9,065 nucleotides of DNA from Actinomycetes bacterium (GCA_023437345.1 JAEZGC010000056.1:1-9065); one strand, 5' to 3'; shown: positions 1 to 7,284, numbered from the stretch's first letter. Program-made: numbers and translations. Notes: a model not told the origin generated them from the sequence alone.

Positions 1-2636
1 CTGATCGGGCCGAGCACCAGCGACAGCTCGGTGGTGACGTCGGCGGCGGTGGTCAGCCGGGCGGCGTGCTGGCGGGGCTGCGGCGACAGGATCCGGTCGA
101 CCACCACGTCCACCGGGTGGGCGACGCCGGTGCGGACCTGGCTGGGGAGCAGCAGCCTGCCGTCCGCAGTCGGCGCGGCGGACAGTCCGTAGCCGTCCCC
201 GCCCGGCCAGCGGGCGACCAGCGAGGCGTACAGCAGGCGCCCGAGCGCCGTCACGTCCGCAGCCTCTCCGTCGACAGGTCCGGCCGGCGCCCCCGACAGC
301 ACCTCGTCGACCAGCAGGCCGATGATCTTCACGTTCCCGCTGCCCGTGATCAGGACCGTCGCCGGGCTGAGGTGGCGGTGGTGGAGGCCGTCGGCGTGCA
401 ACCCGACCAGGGCGTCCGACACCTCCCTGACCACCCACGCCGTCTCCGCACCGGTCAGCGGTCCGCCGGCGAGCACGCGCTGCAGGGTCTGGCCGCTGGC
501 GTACTCGTAGACGATGTACGCGCCGTGCTCGCCCGGTGACGGACGGACCACGTCCAGCACGCGCAGGAACCGCGAGTCGGTGGCCAGCGCGGCCCGGCGC
601 GCCCGGTCGAGCACCTCGACGGCACGCGGGTCGTCCTCGGCCAGCAGGTGGATCAGCACCGGCCGGGTCAAGACTGTGTCCTCGGCGCGCCAGGTCTGGT
701 GGCCGTCGCGTTCGGCGAGCAGCTCGGCCAGCCGGTACCGCCCGGCGAGCGCCCGTCCGACGTCGATCAGGTTCGTCGGCTCTGCAGACCAGTCCTCGAC
801 CACCGCGGAGCTGGACGGCGAGGGGTAGTCAAGAGCTGCCGCCGGCGGCTGGTCGTCGGACACCTCGACGAAGACCCCCACCCCGTCGGGGTCGGGGTTC
901 GCCGCGTCCGGCAGCTGCGCTGACCGGTCGGCGGGCGGCTCGGTCGCGTCGGCGGCAACCGCCGGCTCCGCCACAGCCGCGGGTGCGTCCAGCCCGGCCG
1001 GGGCGGGACGGCGGCGCAGCACCGAGATCAGCTCCGACGCCTCGGGGATCCGCAGCTGCCTGGCTGTGAAGAAGAACACGATCACCGCAACGGCGGCACC
1101 CAGCCCGAGCCCGAGGACCTGCCACACCAGCCCGCCCAACGGGGCCACCACGAAGTTCACTGCCCACGCTGCCAGCGCAGCCGGCAGGGCCGCCAGCAGC
1201 AGCCGGGTCAGGTGACGGACGGCCTCGCGTCCTGACAGGCCGGGCACCCGCCGGGCCAGCGCCCGGTGGGTCAGGTAGCACCCCAGCACGTAGGCCACCG
1301 AGTAGGACAGCGCCAACCGGGCGGCGACCGTCGGCGGATCGTTCACGGCCAGCACGAACCCGACCGCGAGCAGCGCGTTGGCGCCCGAGATCGCTATCTG
1401 CAGCAGGAACGGGGTGCGGGTGTTGTCGAGGGCGTAGAAGGCGCGAAGGTAGAGGTACTGGATGGTGTACGGCACGAGCCCGATCGCGAAGGCGATCAGC
1501 GCCCAGGCGACGAAGTGGTAGTCGTCAGCGCCGGCGCCGTGCCCGAACAGCAGCCGGGTCGCCGGATCGGCGAGCACCAGCAGCCCAAGGCTGGCCGGGA
1601 CCAGGAAGGTGGTGGCCAGCCGGACCGCCCGGGTGGTCTCCGCGGTCACCCCCGCCCGGTCGCCGGCCAGCGCGGCGCGGGAGGCGGCCGGCAGCATCGC
1701 GGTGGCCAGGGACACGGTGAGCAGCGAGTGCGGCAGGATCCAGATCAGGTACGCCTGCTGGTAGGCGTTGAAGCCGCCGCCGCCGTCCACCCCGCCGGGG
1801 GCGGCCGAGGTGGCGAGCCTGGCGATCACGATCTGGGCCAGCGAGGTCAGCGCGACGTAGCCGATCATCCACTTGGCGACGTGGAAGGTGCGGCCCAGGC
1901 CCGTCCCCTTCAGGTCGAACCGCGGCCGGTACCGGATCCCTGCCTTCTTCAGGTACGGCAGCAGCACCACTGTCTGGATCGCGATCCCCAGCGTCGCGCC
2001 GGCGCCCAGCAGCACGACCTGCTGGTTGGTGAAGACCGCCCCGGTAGCTGTGTTGCTGCCCCACACCGCGATGTAGACCCCGAACACGGCGATCGCCACC
2101 ACGTTGTTGACTATGGGCGCCCACATCATGGGGCCGAACACGTCGCGGGCGTTCAGCACCTGCCCGATCAGGAAGAAGACGCCGTAGAAGAACAGCTGCG
2201 GCATCGTGATGAAGGCCATCAGCAGCATCGCCTGCCAGTGCTCGGCCATCGCGGCCTCGCGCCAGCGGTCGTCGGTGTACAGCGTCATCACCCACGGCAC
2301 GGCGACGGTCAGGACGACGGTGAGGCCGGCGAGCGCGACCAGGAAGGCGGTCATGATCCGGTCGATGAACGCCTTGCCCTCGTCAGGGTCGTGGAGCACC
2401 GCCCGCACTATCTGCGGCACCAGCACGTTGTTGAGGGTGCCGCCGGCCAGCAGCATGTAGAGCGAGTTGGGCACCGTCATGGCAACCGTGAACACCTCGA
2501 CGCGCAGCGTGCCGTTGCCCAGCACGAAGGCGATCATCATCGCCCGGGCCAGGCCGAGGACTCGCGAGACCGCGGTGCCCGACGCCATCACGGCGGTGGC
2601 GCCCAGCAACCGCCGTCCCCCGGTCGGCTCAGTCAT
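1..2636 (-). CDS. murJ: MurJ/MviN lipid II flippase fused to a cytoplasmic pseudokinase domain (partial, C-terminus outside window)
   Basis: The encoded MOP-superfamily flippase moves lipid II across the cytoplasmic membrane for peptidoglycan synthesis. An ATG at 2636 opens a frame that stays open to base 1 (878 codons seen). Residues 10-540 are the hydrophobic multi-helix MurJ part. Its signature S24-R25-V-L-G-L-A-R31 matches the two essential arginines of E. coli MurJ (R18, R24), followed by T54-V-P-N-S-L-Y60. A Pro/Ala/Asp-rich linker covers about 541-630. A kinase-like fold follows from about 633 (RYRLAELL), with a hinge-like IVYEY at 708-712. The VAIK lysine is H663, HRD reads H753-R-H755 and DFG reads G773-L-L775, so catalysis is very unlikely. 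This architecture is known from mycobacterial MviN, where the pseudokinase is phosphorylated by PknB and binds FhaA; the same role here is inference. The start overlaps the DUF6049 stop by 8 bases, implying coupling. A weak GGGGCCGG lies just upstream. Confidence 0.95.
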   Translation of the reverse strand, partial: MTEPTGGRRLLGATAVMASGTAVSRVLGLARAMMIAFVLGNGTLRVEVFTVAMTVPNSLYMLLAGGTLNNVLVPQIVRAVLHDPDEGKAFIDRIMTAFLVALAGLTVVLTVAVPWVMTLYTDDRWREAAMAEHWQAMLLMAFITMPQLFFYGVFFLIGQVLNARDVFGPMMWAPIVNNVVAIAVFGVYIAVWGSNTATGAVFTNQQVVLLGAGATLGIAIQTVVLLPYLKKAGIRYRPRFDLKGTGLGRTFHVAKWMIGYVALTSLAQIVIARLATSAAPGGVDGGGGFNAYQQAYLIWILPHSLLTVSLATAMLPAASRAALAGDRAGVTAETTRAVRLATTFLVPASLGLLVLADPATRLLFGHGAGADDYHFVAWALIAFAIGLVPYTIQYLYLRAFYALDNTRTPFLLQIAISGANALLAVGFVLAVNDPPTVAARLALSYSVAYVLGCYLTHRALARRVPGLSGREAVRHLTRLLLAALPAALAAWAVNFVVAPLGGLVWQVLGLGLGAAVAVIVFFFTARQLRIPEASELISVLRRRPAPAGLDAPAAVAEPAVAADATEPPADRSAQLPDAANPDPDGVGVFVEVSDDQPPAAALDYPSPSSSAVVEDWSAEPTNLIDVGRALAGRYRLAELLAERDGHQTWRAEDTVLTRPVLIHLLAEDDPRAVEVLDRARRAALATDSRFLRVLDVVRPSPGEHGAYIVYEYASGQTLQRVLAGGPLTGAETAWVVREVSDALVGLHADGLHHRHLSPATVLITGSGNVKIIGLLVDEVLSGAPAGPVDGEAADVTALGRLLYASLVARWPGGDGYGLSAAPTADGRLLLPSQVRTGVAHPVDVVVDRILSPQPRQHAARLTTAADVTTELSLVLGPI

Positions 2637-4605
2637 CGACCGGCCCCGCAGGCTCAGGGACGGGAGGCGCCGCTGCCGGCTCGTCGGGTGCCGGGCGGCG
2701 ACGCACCTGCCACACCCGCAGTGCGGTGGCGCCCAGCACGACAGCGCCGGAACCGACCACGATCACCCAGCCGATGAAGCCGAGGTTGGTCATCTCGATG
2801 GTGATCCGGGTGGCCGGGGTGACCTGTCGGCCACCCTCGGTGGCCACCCAGGCGCGTGCGATAGCTATGCCGTTGCCGCTGGCCTCGGGCTTCACGGTCA
2901 CCGACGCGCTCTGCCGCGGCGGGATCGTGATCAGCGGCGTGGGCGGCACGGTGACCCGCTGCGGGTTGTCGGTGTCGATCACCACCCTCACCCGGATCGC
3001 CTCGTCGAGGTGGTTGACCAGGGTGAGCGGGAACTGGTTGGTGCGTGAGGACATCACGAACCGGGGGCTGGCGTCCAGGCTGACCGCGCCGGCCAGCGCG
3101 TCGGCGCCGACCAGGGCGTCGATGTCGGCCAGCATCGCGTCGTGCCCGGACTGGTTGTCCACCCACCAGCCCGACACCGCGCGGCTGAGCAGGCCGGCCG
3201 CCTCCCCGGGGAGCGTGGAGTCGGGGACGAGCTGGGCGTAGGCGGCGAAGTGCTGCTCGAGGTCGGCGACCTGGTCGAACTGGGCGGCGGTCAGGGTGGC
3301 GGGAGCGACCGGGCTGAACTCTGCGGTCCCCGACGGCGGGCTGGTCAACAGTTCGTCAAGCGGCCGCGGAACCATCCAGTCGGTGGTGGTGGCGGCGTCG
3401 GTGGCGAGATCGGCCGGGTCGTCGATGATCCGCAACTGGCCCGCTGCCCCGGCGACCAGGGCCTCGGCCACCGCTGACTGGGTGGCGGCCAGGCTGCCCG
3501 GCGCGGGAGCGGGATCGGTCACCGCGGCGAGGATCGGGCGGCCCTGCGGGGTGGACTGCCAGGCGCCGGCGGTCAGCAGGTTCGTGGCGAGCAGACCGGC
3601 GGCCGCGCTGGTGGCCAGGTACTGGTCGAGTTCGGCCGAGTGGCCGCCTCCGGTCGGGACCAGTACCAGCGGCAGCCGGTTCAGGCGGGTCACCCTGGCC
3701 GTCGCGGTGAACGAGCGCGCCAGGACGTCGGCGTCGCCGGCCAGGGCCGCCCCGGTGAGGTCCGGCATCGCGAACAGGGTGCGGGCGCCCGCGTCCGGGT
3801 CGAGCTCGAGGAAGCGACGCAGCCAGTCGGCGGCGAGCTGCTGCCCGGTGCCGGCGACGAGCTCGCCGTCGCGGCGGACCAGGTAGCCGTTGGCCAGGTC
3901 GGTGATCTCGTCGAACAGCGCGGGGTCGATCAGCCACGACATGCCGGGCTGCCCGGCGGCAGTCAGCAGGGTGCCGAGCCGGCCGCGGAGCTGGGTGAGG
4001 AGGTCCTCGTTGCGGAACACCCCGGGGGTCAGCTTGGTCGGCGGCGCGCTGAACACCACAAGCCGGGTGACCGGTACCGGCTGGTCGCCCGGGACGGCGA
4101 CCACCGTCTGGGTCTGCCCCACGTTCCCGAAGGCGGTGCCTCCGTCGGCGGTGCCGAGGGCGCGCACGCCGGCGGCGTAGGCGCGTCCGGGGGAGTCGAA
4201 ACCGAGGTCATCGAGGCTGGCGGTCAGCACGAACTCGGCGGTCGCGCCCGGCGCGAAGGCCTCGGACTGCTCGGTGATCTTGGCGTAGCCGCCCGGCAGG
4301 ATGACCCCCCACGGCGGGGCGGTGGCGATCCGGCGCAGCGCGGCCAGGTCGTCGATCGGGTCCCGGGAGCGCCACATGGCGATCCGGACGCCGTACACCA
4401 GCGACCCGGCAGGGTTGGTCACCCGGCCCCGGATCTCCACGGTGTCGGACGGTGCCGAGCCGCTCACGCTGACCGAGGTGATCTCGAGGGAGACGGTCGG
4501 CGCAGCGACAGCGGTCGGCGGGGCTGCGACCGTCGCGACCCCGGTGACCAGCACGCCGATGACTGCCGCGACGGCGCGCCGCAAGCCCCCGCGCGTCCGT
4601 CTCAC
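2629..4605 (-). CDS. DUF6049 family secreted, membrane-anchored protein
   Basis: This protein of about 658 residues has an Arg-rich N-terminus (RRTRGGLRR), a hydrophobic segment and an AVAA signal-peptidase-like site near residue 34. A beta-rich domain (about 36-150) and a large central region without recognised catalytic motifs follow. A second Ig-like beta region (about 515-605) precedes one transmembrane helix (about 610-631) and a basic then Pro/Ala/Glu-rich cytoplasmic tail. This is the layout of the DUF6049 family, such as M. tuberculosis Rv3909, whose gene also lies directly before mviN. Function is unknown; an extracytoplasmic role linked to MurJ is inferred from the conserved pairing and the 8-base overlap. 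The GTG at 4605 is preferred: it puts the basic n-region at the very start and lies 6 bases after a TACGAT box. A GTG at 4644 in the same frame adds 13 residues and is the alternative. Confidence 0.88.
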   Translation of the reverse strand: MRRTRGGLRRAVAAVIGVLVTGVATVAAPPTAVAAPTVSLEITSVSVSGSAPSDTVEIRGRVTNPAGSLVYGVRIAMWRSRDPIDDLAALRRIATAPPWGVILPGGYAKITEQSEAFAPGATAEFVLTASLDDLGFDSPGRAYAAGVRALGTADGGTAFGNVGQTQTVVAVPGDQPVPVTRLVVFSAPPTKLTPGVFRNEDLLTQLRGRLGTLLTAAGQPGMSWLIDPALFDEITDLANGYLVRRDGELVAGTGQQLAADWLRRFLELDPDAGARTLFAMPDLTGAALAGDADVLARSFTATARVTRLNRLPLVLVPTGGGHSAELDQYLATSAAAGLLATNLLTAGAWQSTPQGRPILAAVTDPAPAPGSLAATQSAVAEALVAGAAGQLRIIDDPADLATDAATTTDWMVPRPLDELLTSPPSGTAEFSPVAPATLTAAQFDQVADLEQHFAAYAQLVPDSTLPGEAAGLLSRAVSGWWVDNQSGHDAMLADIDALVGADALAGAVSLDASPRFVMSSRTNQFPLTLVNHLDEAIRVRVVIDTDNPQRVTVPPTPLITIPPRQSASVTVKPEASGNGIAIARAWVATEGGRQVTPATRITIEMTNLGFIGWVIVVGSGAVVLGATALRVWQVRRRPAPDEPAAAPPVPEPAGPVDD

Positions 4606-4611
4606 CGCTCC

Positions 4612-4617
4612 ATCGTA
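4612..4617 (-). promoter_or_regulatory. Candidate -10 box (TACGAT) for the DUF6049-murJ operon
   Basis: On the minus strand TACGAT is followed by GGAGCG and then the GTG at 4605, the geometry of a leaderless actinobacterial transcript. No TTGACA-like -35 box is seen 16-18 bases upstream. If translation instead begins at 4644, this box would lie inside the gene and be meaningless. Confidence 0.35.
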
Positions 4618-4653
4618 GGGGGGCGGCGCGGCGCGGGAGGGCACCGAACCACC

Positions 4654-4679
4654 GGCCCGACCGGGCCGCGCGGGCCCGG
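4654..4679. other. Competing GC hairpins in the divergent intergenic region
   Basis: Bases 4654-4659 (GGCCCG) pair with 4662-4667 (CGGGCC) around a 2-base centre. Bases 4661-4667 (CCGGGCC) can instead pair with 4673-4679 (GGCCCGG) around GCGCG. The middle arm is shared, so the two structures exclude each other. There is no T-run on either side, so it is not an ordinary terminator. It lies between two divergent starts and could be an operator, part of a leader, or chance in very GC-rich DNA. The rest of the gap from 4606 to 4753 shows only the candidate -10 box for DUF6049 and the promoter-like and ribosome-binding sequences for the small gene to the right. Confidence 0.35.
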
Positions 4680-4742
4680 CGACGGGGTCGCGGGGGTGGT
4701 GGCCACGGGCCCGAACCCCGGCGTGGCATCATGGCGCCCGTC

Positions 4743-4750
4743 AGGGAGGT
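4743..4750 (+). promoter_or_regulatory. Strong Shine-Dalgarno (AGGGAGGT) of the 112-residue protein gene
   Basis: AGGGAGGT is a near-perfect anti-SD match. Its GGAGG core ends 4 bases before the ATG at 4754, which fixes that start. It is the clearest ribosome-binding site in the window and contrasts with the apparently leaderless genes nearby. A TGGCATCAT (4725-4733) about 20 bases before the ATG could be a weak extended -10 element, but no -35 box is evident. Confidence 0.7.
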
Positions 4751-4753
4751 GGC

Positions 4754-5092
4754 ATGTACACGAGCACCGTCGGGATCAGCCCGACCGAGGCGGCGCAGGT
4801 GGTCAAGGCCCGCGTCGAGGCGTCCGGCACCAGCGTCGAGTGCGTCGGCGAGTACGCCAACCGGTCGCCGGAGGGCCGCGAGGTGGTCCTTCTGGTCTTC
4901 GAGAAGTACTACATGCGCAACTCGAGCCGGGCCAGCCTGAGCGTGGTGCTGGAGAACGTGAACGGTCAGACCTGGGTCGGCTACACCGGTTCCGGAGGCG
5001 GCCAGGGCGCGCTGCTCAGCTTCGACTGGGGCACCGCCGACGACTTCGCCGGCGCCGTCGCTGCCGCGCTGGAGCCGTACCTGCTGCGCTGA
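4754..5092 (+). CDS. Small conserved protein of unknown function, DUF6054-like
   Basis: This 112-residue protein has no signal peptide or membrane segment, so it is probably cytosolic. Visible blocks are an N-terminal helix-like stretch (SPTEAAQVVKARVEA, 9-23), FEKYYMRNSSRASL (49-62), a glycine block GSGGGQG (79-85) and FDWG (90-93), ending in an amphipathic helix. The FEKYY-R, glycine-rich and FDWG blocks resemble what I recall of DUF6054, a family found in Firmicutes and Actinomycetota; this assignment is from memory and only moderately sure. No catalytic motif is recognised. Translation from the ATG is supported by AGGGAGGT. The gene is divergent from DUF6049-murJ and ends 34 bases before pcnA on the same strand. 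In mycobacteria the corresponding place holds the NUDIX gene mutT4, oriented with the murJ operon, so this gene is a lineage-specific occupant. Function is unknown. Confidence 0.82.
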   Translation: MYTSTVGISPTEAAQVVKARVEASGTSVECVGEYANRSPEGREVVLLVFEKYYMRNSSRASLSVVLENVNGQTWVGYTGSGGGQGALLSFDWGTADDFAGAVAAALEPYLLR

Positions 5093-5118
5093 CCGGCCGC
5101 CGACCGCCACGGTAGACT
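5089..5118 (+). promoter_or_regulatory. Candidate promoter of pcnA, leaderless type
   Basis: TAGACT at 5113-5118 is a good -10 box. A TTGACA-like CTGACC at 5089-5094, overlapping the stop of the preceding gene, lies 18 bases upstream. Only 8 bases separate the -10 box from the GTG of pcnA and none resembles a Shine-Dalgarno sequence, so the transcript probably starts at or within 1-2 bases of the GTG. Confidence 0.5.
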
Positions 5119-5126
5119 CAGCCGTC

Positions 5127-6581
5127 GTGCCCGACCTGACCGCAACCCAGCGTGCCGCCCTGGAGGCCGTCCGCACCGGGAGCCCCACGATGGCCCGCCT
5201 GGCCGGCCTCTTCGAGCAGGCCGGGGAGGAGCTGTACCTGGTCGGCGGCTCGGTCCGAGACGCCCTGCTGGGTCGGCTGTCCGGCGACCTCGACCTCACC
5301 ACGTCAGCCCGGCCCGACGACATCGAGCGGCTGGCACGCAAGGTCACCGGCACCACGTGGGATGTCGGGCGCGCGTTCGGCACCATCGCCTGCCAACTGA
5401 ACGACCCCGACGGCACCAGCTGGCTGGTCGAGATCACCACCTTCCGCGCCGACAACTACGCCGACCACTCCCGCAAGCCCGAGGTCGTGTTCGGTGACCA
5501 CCTGGGCGGCGACCTGGTGCGGCGCGACTTCACGGTGAACGCGATGGCGGTGTCGATGCCGACCGGTGAGCTGCTCGACCCGTTCGGCGGCCTTGCCGAC
5601 CTGGCCGACGGACGGATCCGGACGCCGGCGGCCGCCGAGCTGTCCTTCTCCGACGACCCGCTGCGGATGATGCGGGCCGCCCGGTTCGCGTCCCAACTCG
5701 GGTTCAGTCCCGACCCCGAGGTCGTTGCGGCGATGGCGCAGATGGCGTCCCGGCTGGCGATCGTGTCAGCCGAACGGATCCGCGATGAGCTGGTGAAGCT
5801 GCTGCTGACCGACGACCCGCGCGCGGGGCTGGACCTGCTGGTGGAGACCGGGATCGCAGCGATAGTGCTGCCGGAGCTGCCGGCGCTGCAGATGGAGCGG
5901 GACGAGCACAACCGGCACAAGGACGTGTACCAGCACTCGCTGACCGTCCTGGACCAGGCGATAGCGCTGGAGCGGCAGCGCGGGCATGCCCCAGACATCG
6001 TCAACCGGTTGGCCGCCCTGCTGCACGACATCGGCAAGCCGGCCACCCGCCGGTTCGAGCCGGGCGGCAAGGTCAGCTTCCACCACCACGACGTGGTCGG
6101 CGCCAAGCTGGTCCGCAAGCGGATGCAGGAACTTCGGTTCCCTACCGAGCAGATCAAGGCGGTCAGCCGGCTGGTCGAGCTGCACCTGCGGTTCCACGGC
6201 TACGGCGAGGGCAACTGGACCGATTCCGCGGTGCGGCGCTACGTCCGCGACGCCGGTGACCAGCTGGAGCGGCTGCACATCCTGACCCGCTCGGACTGCA
6301 CCACCCGCAACGCCCGCAAGGCAGCCGCGCTGCAGCGCACCTACGAGGAGCTGGAGTGGCGGATCGAGGCGCTGGCCGAGCAGGAGGAACTGGCCGCGAT
6401 GCGCCCCGACCTTGATGGCGCGCAGATCATGGAGCTGCTCGGGATCGGCCCGGGCCCGGTGGTCGGGGAGGCGTACCGGTACCTGCTGGAGAAGCGGATC
6501 GATGACGGGCCGCTGGGCCAGGACCGGGCCCGCGAGGAGCTGCTCGACTGGTGGCGCCGGCGTCCGGGCGGCGCACCGTGA
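5127..6581 (+). CDS. pcnA: CCA-adding tRNA nucleotidyltransferase with HD domain (actinobacterial type)
   Basis: It adds or repairs the 3'-CCA end of tRNAs in the cytosol. Genes of this actinobacterial type are often annotated as pcnA or cca. The 484 residues are the usual length. Class II nucleotidyltransferase motifs are complete: GGSVRD (40-45), the metal-binding DLD (54-56) and RRDFTVNAMA (132-141). The nucleotide-recognition and neck region includes DDPLRMMRAARFASQLGF (176-193). An HD phosphohydrolase domain follows, with H270, the H300-D301 pair in LLHDIGKP and a histidine cluster at 319-321. Its activity in actinobacterial enzymes is not well defined, so phosphatase or phosphodiesterase function is inference. 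The GTG start follows a TAGACT -10 box by 8 bases and has no Shine-Dalgarno. The TGA stop overlaps the GTG start of the HAD gene. Proximity to DUF6049-murJ is a conserved actinobacterial arrangement. Confidence 0.96.
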   Translation: MPDLTATQRAALEAVRTGSPTMARLAGLFEQAGEELYLVGGSVRDALLGRLSGDLDLTTSARPDDIERLARKVTGTTWDVGRAFGTIACQLNDPDGTSWLVEITTFRADNYADHSRKPEVVFGDHLGGDLVRRDFTVNAMAVSMPTGELLDPFGGLADLADGRIRTPAAAELSFSDDPLRMMRAARFASQLGFSPDPEVVAAMAQMASRLAIVSAERIRDELVKLLLTDDPRAGLDLLVETGIAAIVLPELPALQMERDEHNRHKDVYQHSLTVLDQAIALERQRGHAPDIVNRLAALLHDIGKPATRRFEPGGKVSFHHHDVVGAKLVRKRMQELRFPTEQIKAVSRLVELHLRFHGYGEGNWTDSAVRRYVRDAGDQLERLHILTRSDCTTRNARKAAALQRTYEELEWRIEALAEQEELAAMRPDLDGAQIMELLGIGPGPVVGEAYRYLLEKRIDDGPLGQDRAREELLDWWRRRPGGAP

Positions 6582-7249
6582 CGGGATCGTGGCCGGCGCG
6601 GCTGGGGGTGCGTCCGGCGGCGGTGGTGTTCGACTGCGACGGTCTGCTCGTCGACACCGAGCCGAGCTGGTCGCAGGCCGAGGCAGAGCTGTTCACCCGC
6701 CGCGGCCTGCCCTACGGCGAGGCGGAGCGGGCGCTGTTCCTCGGGGTCAGTGTGCGGGACTCGGCCGCGATCATGGCGGACCGGTTCGCCGAACCGGGAC
6801 GGGTCGACGCCCTGTACGACGAACTGCTCGCCGCCGTGCACGGACGGCTGGCGGCGGCGGCGGTGGCGCTGCCGGGAGCCGTCGACCTGGTGGCGGGCCT
6901 GCGGGCCAGGGGGGTGCCGGTGGCGGTGGCGAGCAATTCGCCGCGCCCGGTGGTCGCCTTCTCGCTGGACCGCGCCGGGCTGAGTGGGCAGTTCGACGCG
7001 GTGGTGACCGCCGACGACGTCACCAGTCCCAAACCGGCGCCGGATCCCTACCTCGCCGCCTGCCACCGGCTCGGCGCCGACCCGGCCGGGTCGGTAGCCT
7101 TCGAGGACTCCGATACCGGGCTGGCGGCCGCCCGGGCAGCCGGGCTCGCGACGGTCGGCGTCCCGGCCGCCAGCGACGTACTGGTCGCCGACTGGGTGGT
7201 GCCCCGGCTGGACGACCCCGCGATCGGGAGCTGGCTGGCCGCCTGGTGA
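6578..7249 (+). CDS. HAD-superfamily hydrolase (beta-phosphoglucomutase/phosphatase-like)
   Basis: This 223-residue cytosolic enzyme has all four HAD motifs. Motif I is FDCDG with nucleophile D19 and acid/base D21. Motif II is the S119 of VASNS, motif III is K152 in SPKPAPDPY and motif IV is FEDSDTG (E176, D177, D179). The helical cap between motifs I and II (about 25-100) places it in subfamily I. Phosphoglycolate phosphatase-like, 2-deoxyglucose-6-phosphatase-like and beta-phosphoglucomutase-like members share this layout, so the substrate cannot be named; a small phosphorylated metabolite is likely. The GTG at 6578 is chosen because it forms a GTGA overlap with the pcnA stop and has GGGCGG just upstream. 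An in-frame ATG at 6551 would overlap pcnA by 31 bases and is less likely. The gene is probably co-transcribed and translationally coupled with pcnA. Confidence 0.92.
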   Translation: MTGSWPARLGVRPAAVVFDCDGLLVDTEPSWSQAEAELFTRRGLPYGEAERALFLGVSVRDSAAIMADRFAEPGRVDALYDELLAAVHGRLAAAAVALPGAVDLVAGLRARGVPVAVASNSPRPVVAFSLDRAGLSGQFDAVVTADDVTSPKPAPDPYLAACHRLGADPAGSVAFEDSDTGLAAARAAGLATVGVPAASDVLVADWVVPRLDDPAIGSWLAAW

Positions 7250-7254
7250 CCGAC

Positions 7255-7282
7255 TTGTTTAGCCGAACTAATGAGCTAAGCT
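7255..7282 (+). promoter_or_regulatory. Sigma-A-like promoter of marR-MFS
   Basis: TTGTTT (7255-7260) and TAAGCT (7277-7282) are separated by 16 bases. The 41-base gap is under half G+C by count, against about 70% around it. The -10 box ends 8 bases before the GTG of marR. An AAGGA (7283-7287) lies in between but is close to the start for a Shine-Dalgarno. The transcript is likely leaderless or nearly so. Confidence 0.6.
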
Positions 7283-7284
7283 AA
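7259..7284. promoter_or_regulatory. Candidate MarR operator: overlapping TTAG/CTAA dyads
   Basis: TTAGC (7259-7263) is the inverted partner of GCTAA (7275-7279), giving a 21-base dyad. TTAG (7259-7262) also pairs with CTAA (7268-7271) as a 13-base dyad. A further GCTAA directly repeats at 7280-7284. These elements cover the promoter spacer and -10 box, where a bound MarR dimer would block RNA polymerase. MarR proteins commonly bind such AT-rich palindromes beside their own gene; that this protein binds here is inference. Confidence 0.5.

Noticed and set aside
1..2636. Two separate genes, a flippase and a Ser/Thr kinase, joined by a sequencing error
   Set aside because: The frame is continuous with no stop through the linker, the same fusion is known in mycobacteria, and the kinase motifs are degenerate throughout rather than disrupted at one point.
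1266..2777. 503-residue open frame on the plus strand
   Set aside because: It lies antisense to murJ and its product is rich in Arg, Gly, Gln and His without hydrophobic core patterns, as expected for a frame opposite a high-GC gene. The minus-strand MurJ motifs are unambiguous.
3640..5115. 491-residue open frame on the plus strand
   Set aside because: Antisense to DUF6049 and out of frame with the 112-residue gene. Its composition is of the low-complexity Arg/Gly type and no family is recognisable.
4208..5455. 415-residue open frame on the minus strand
   Set aside because: It runs across DUF6049 in another frame, the intergenic region, the small gene and the start of pcnA, without any protein motif.
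6551..6577. ATG start for the HAD gene 27 bases upstream of the chosen GTG
   Set aside because: It would extend well into pcnA and adds residues not needed for the fold. The GTGA overlap at 6578 is the typical coupling arrangement.
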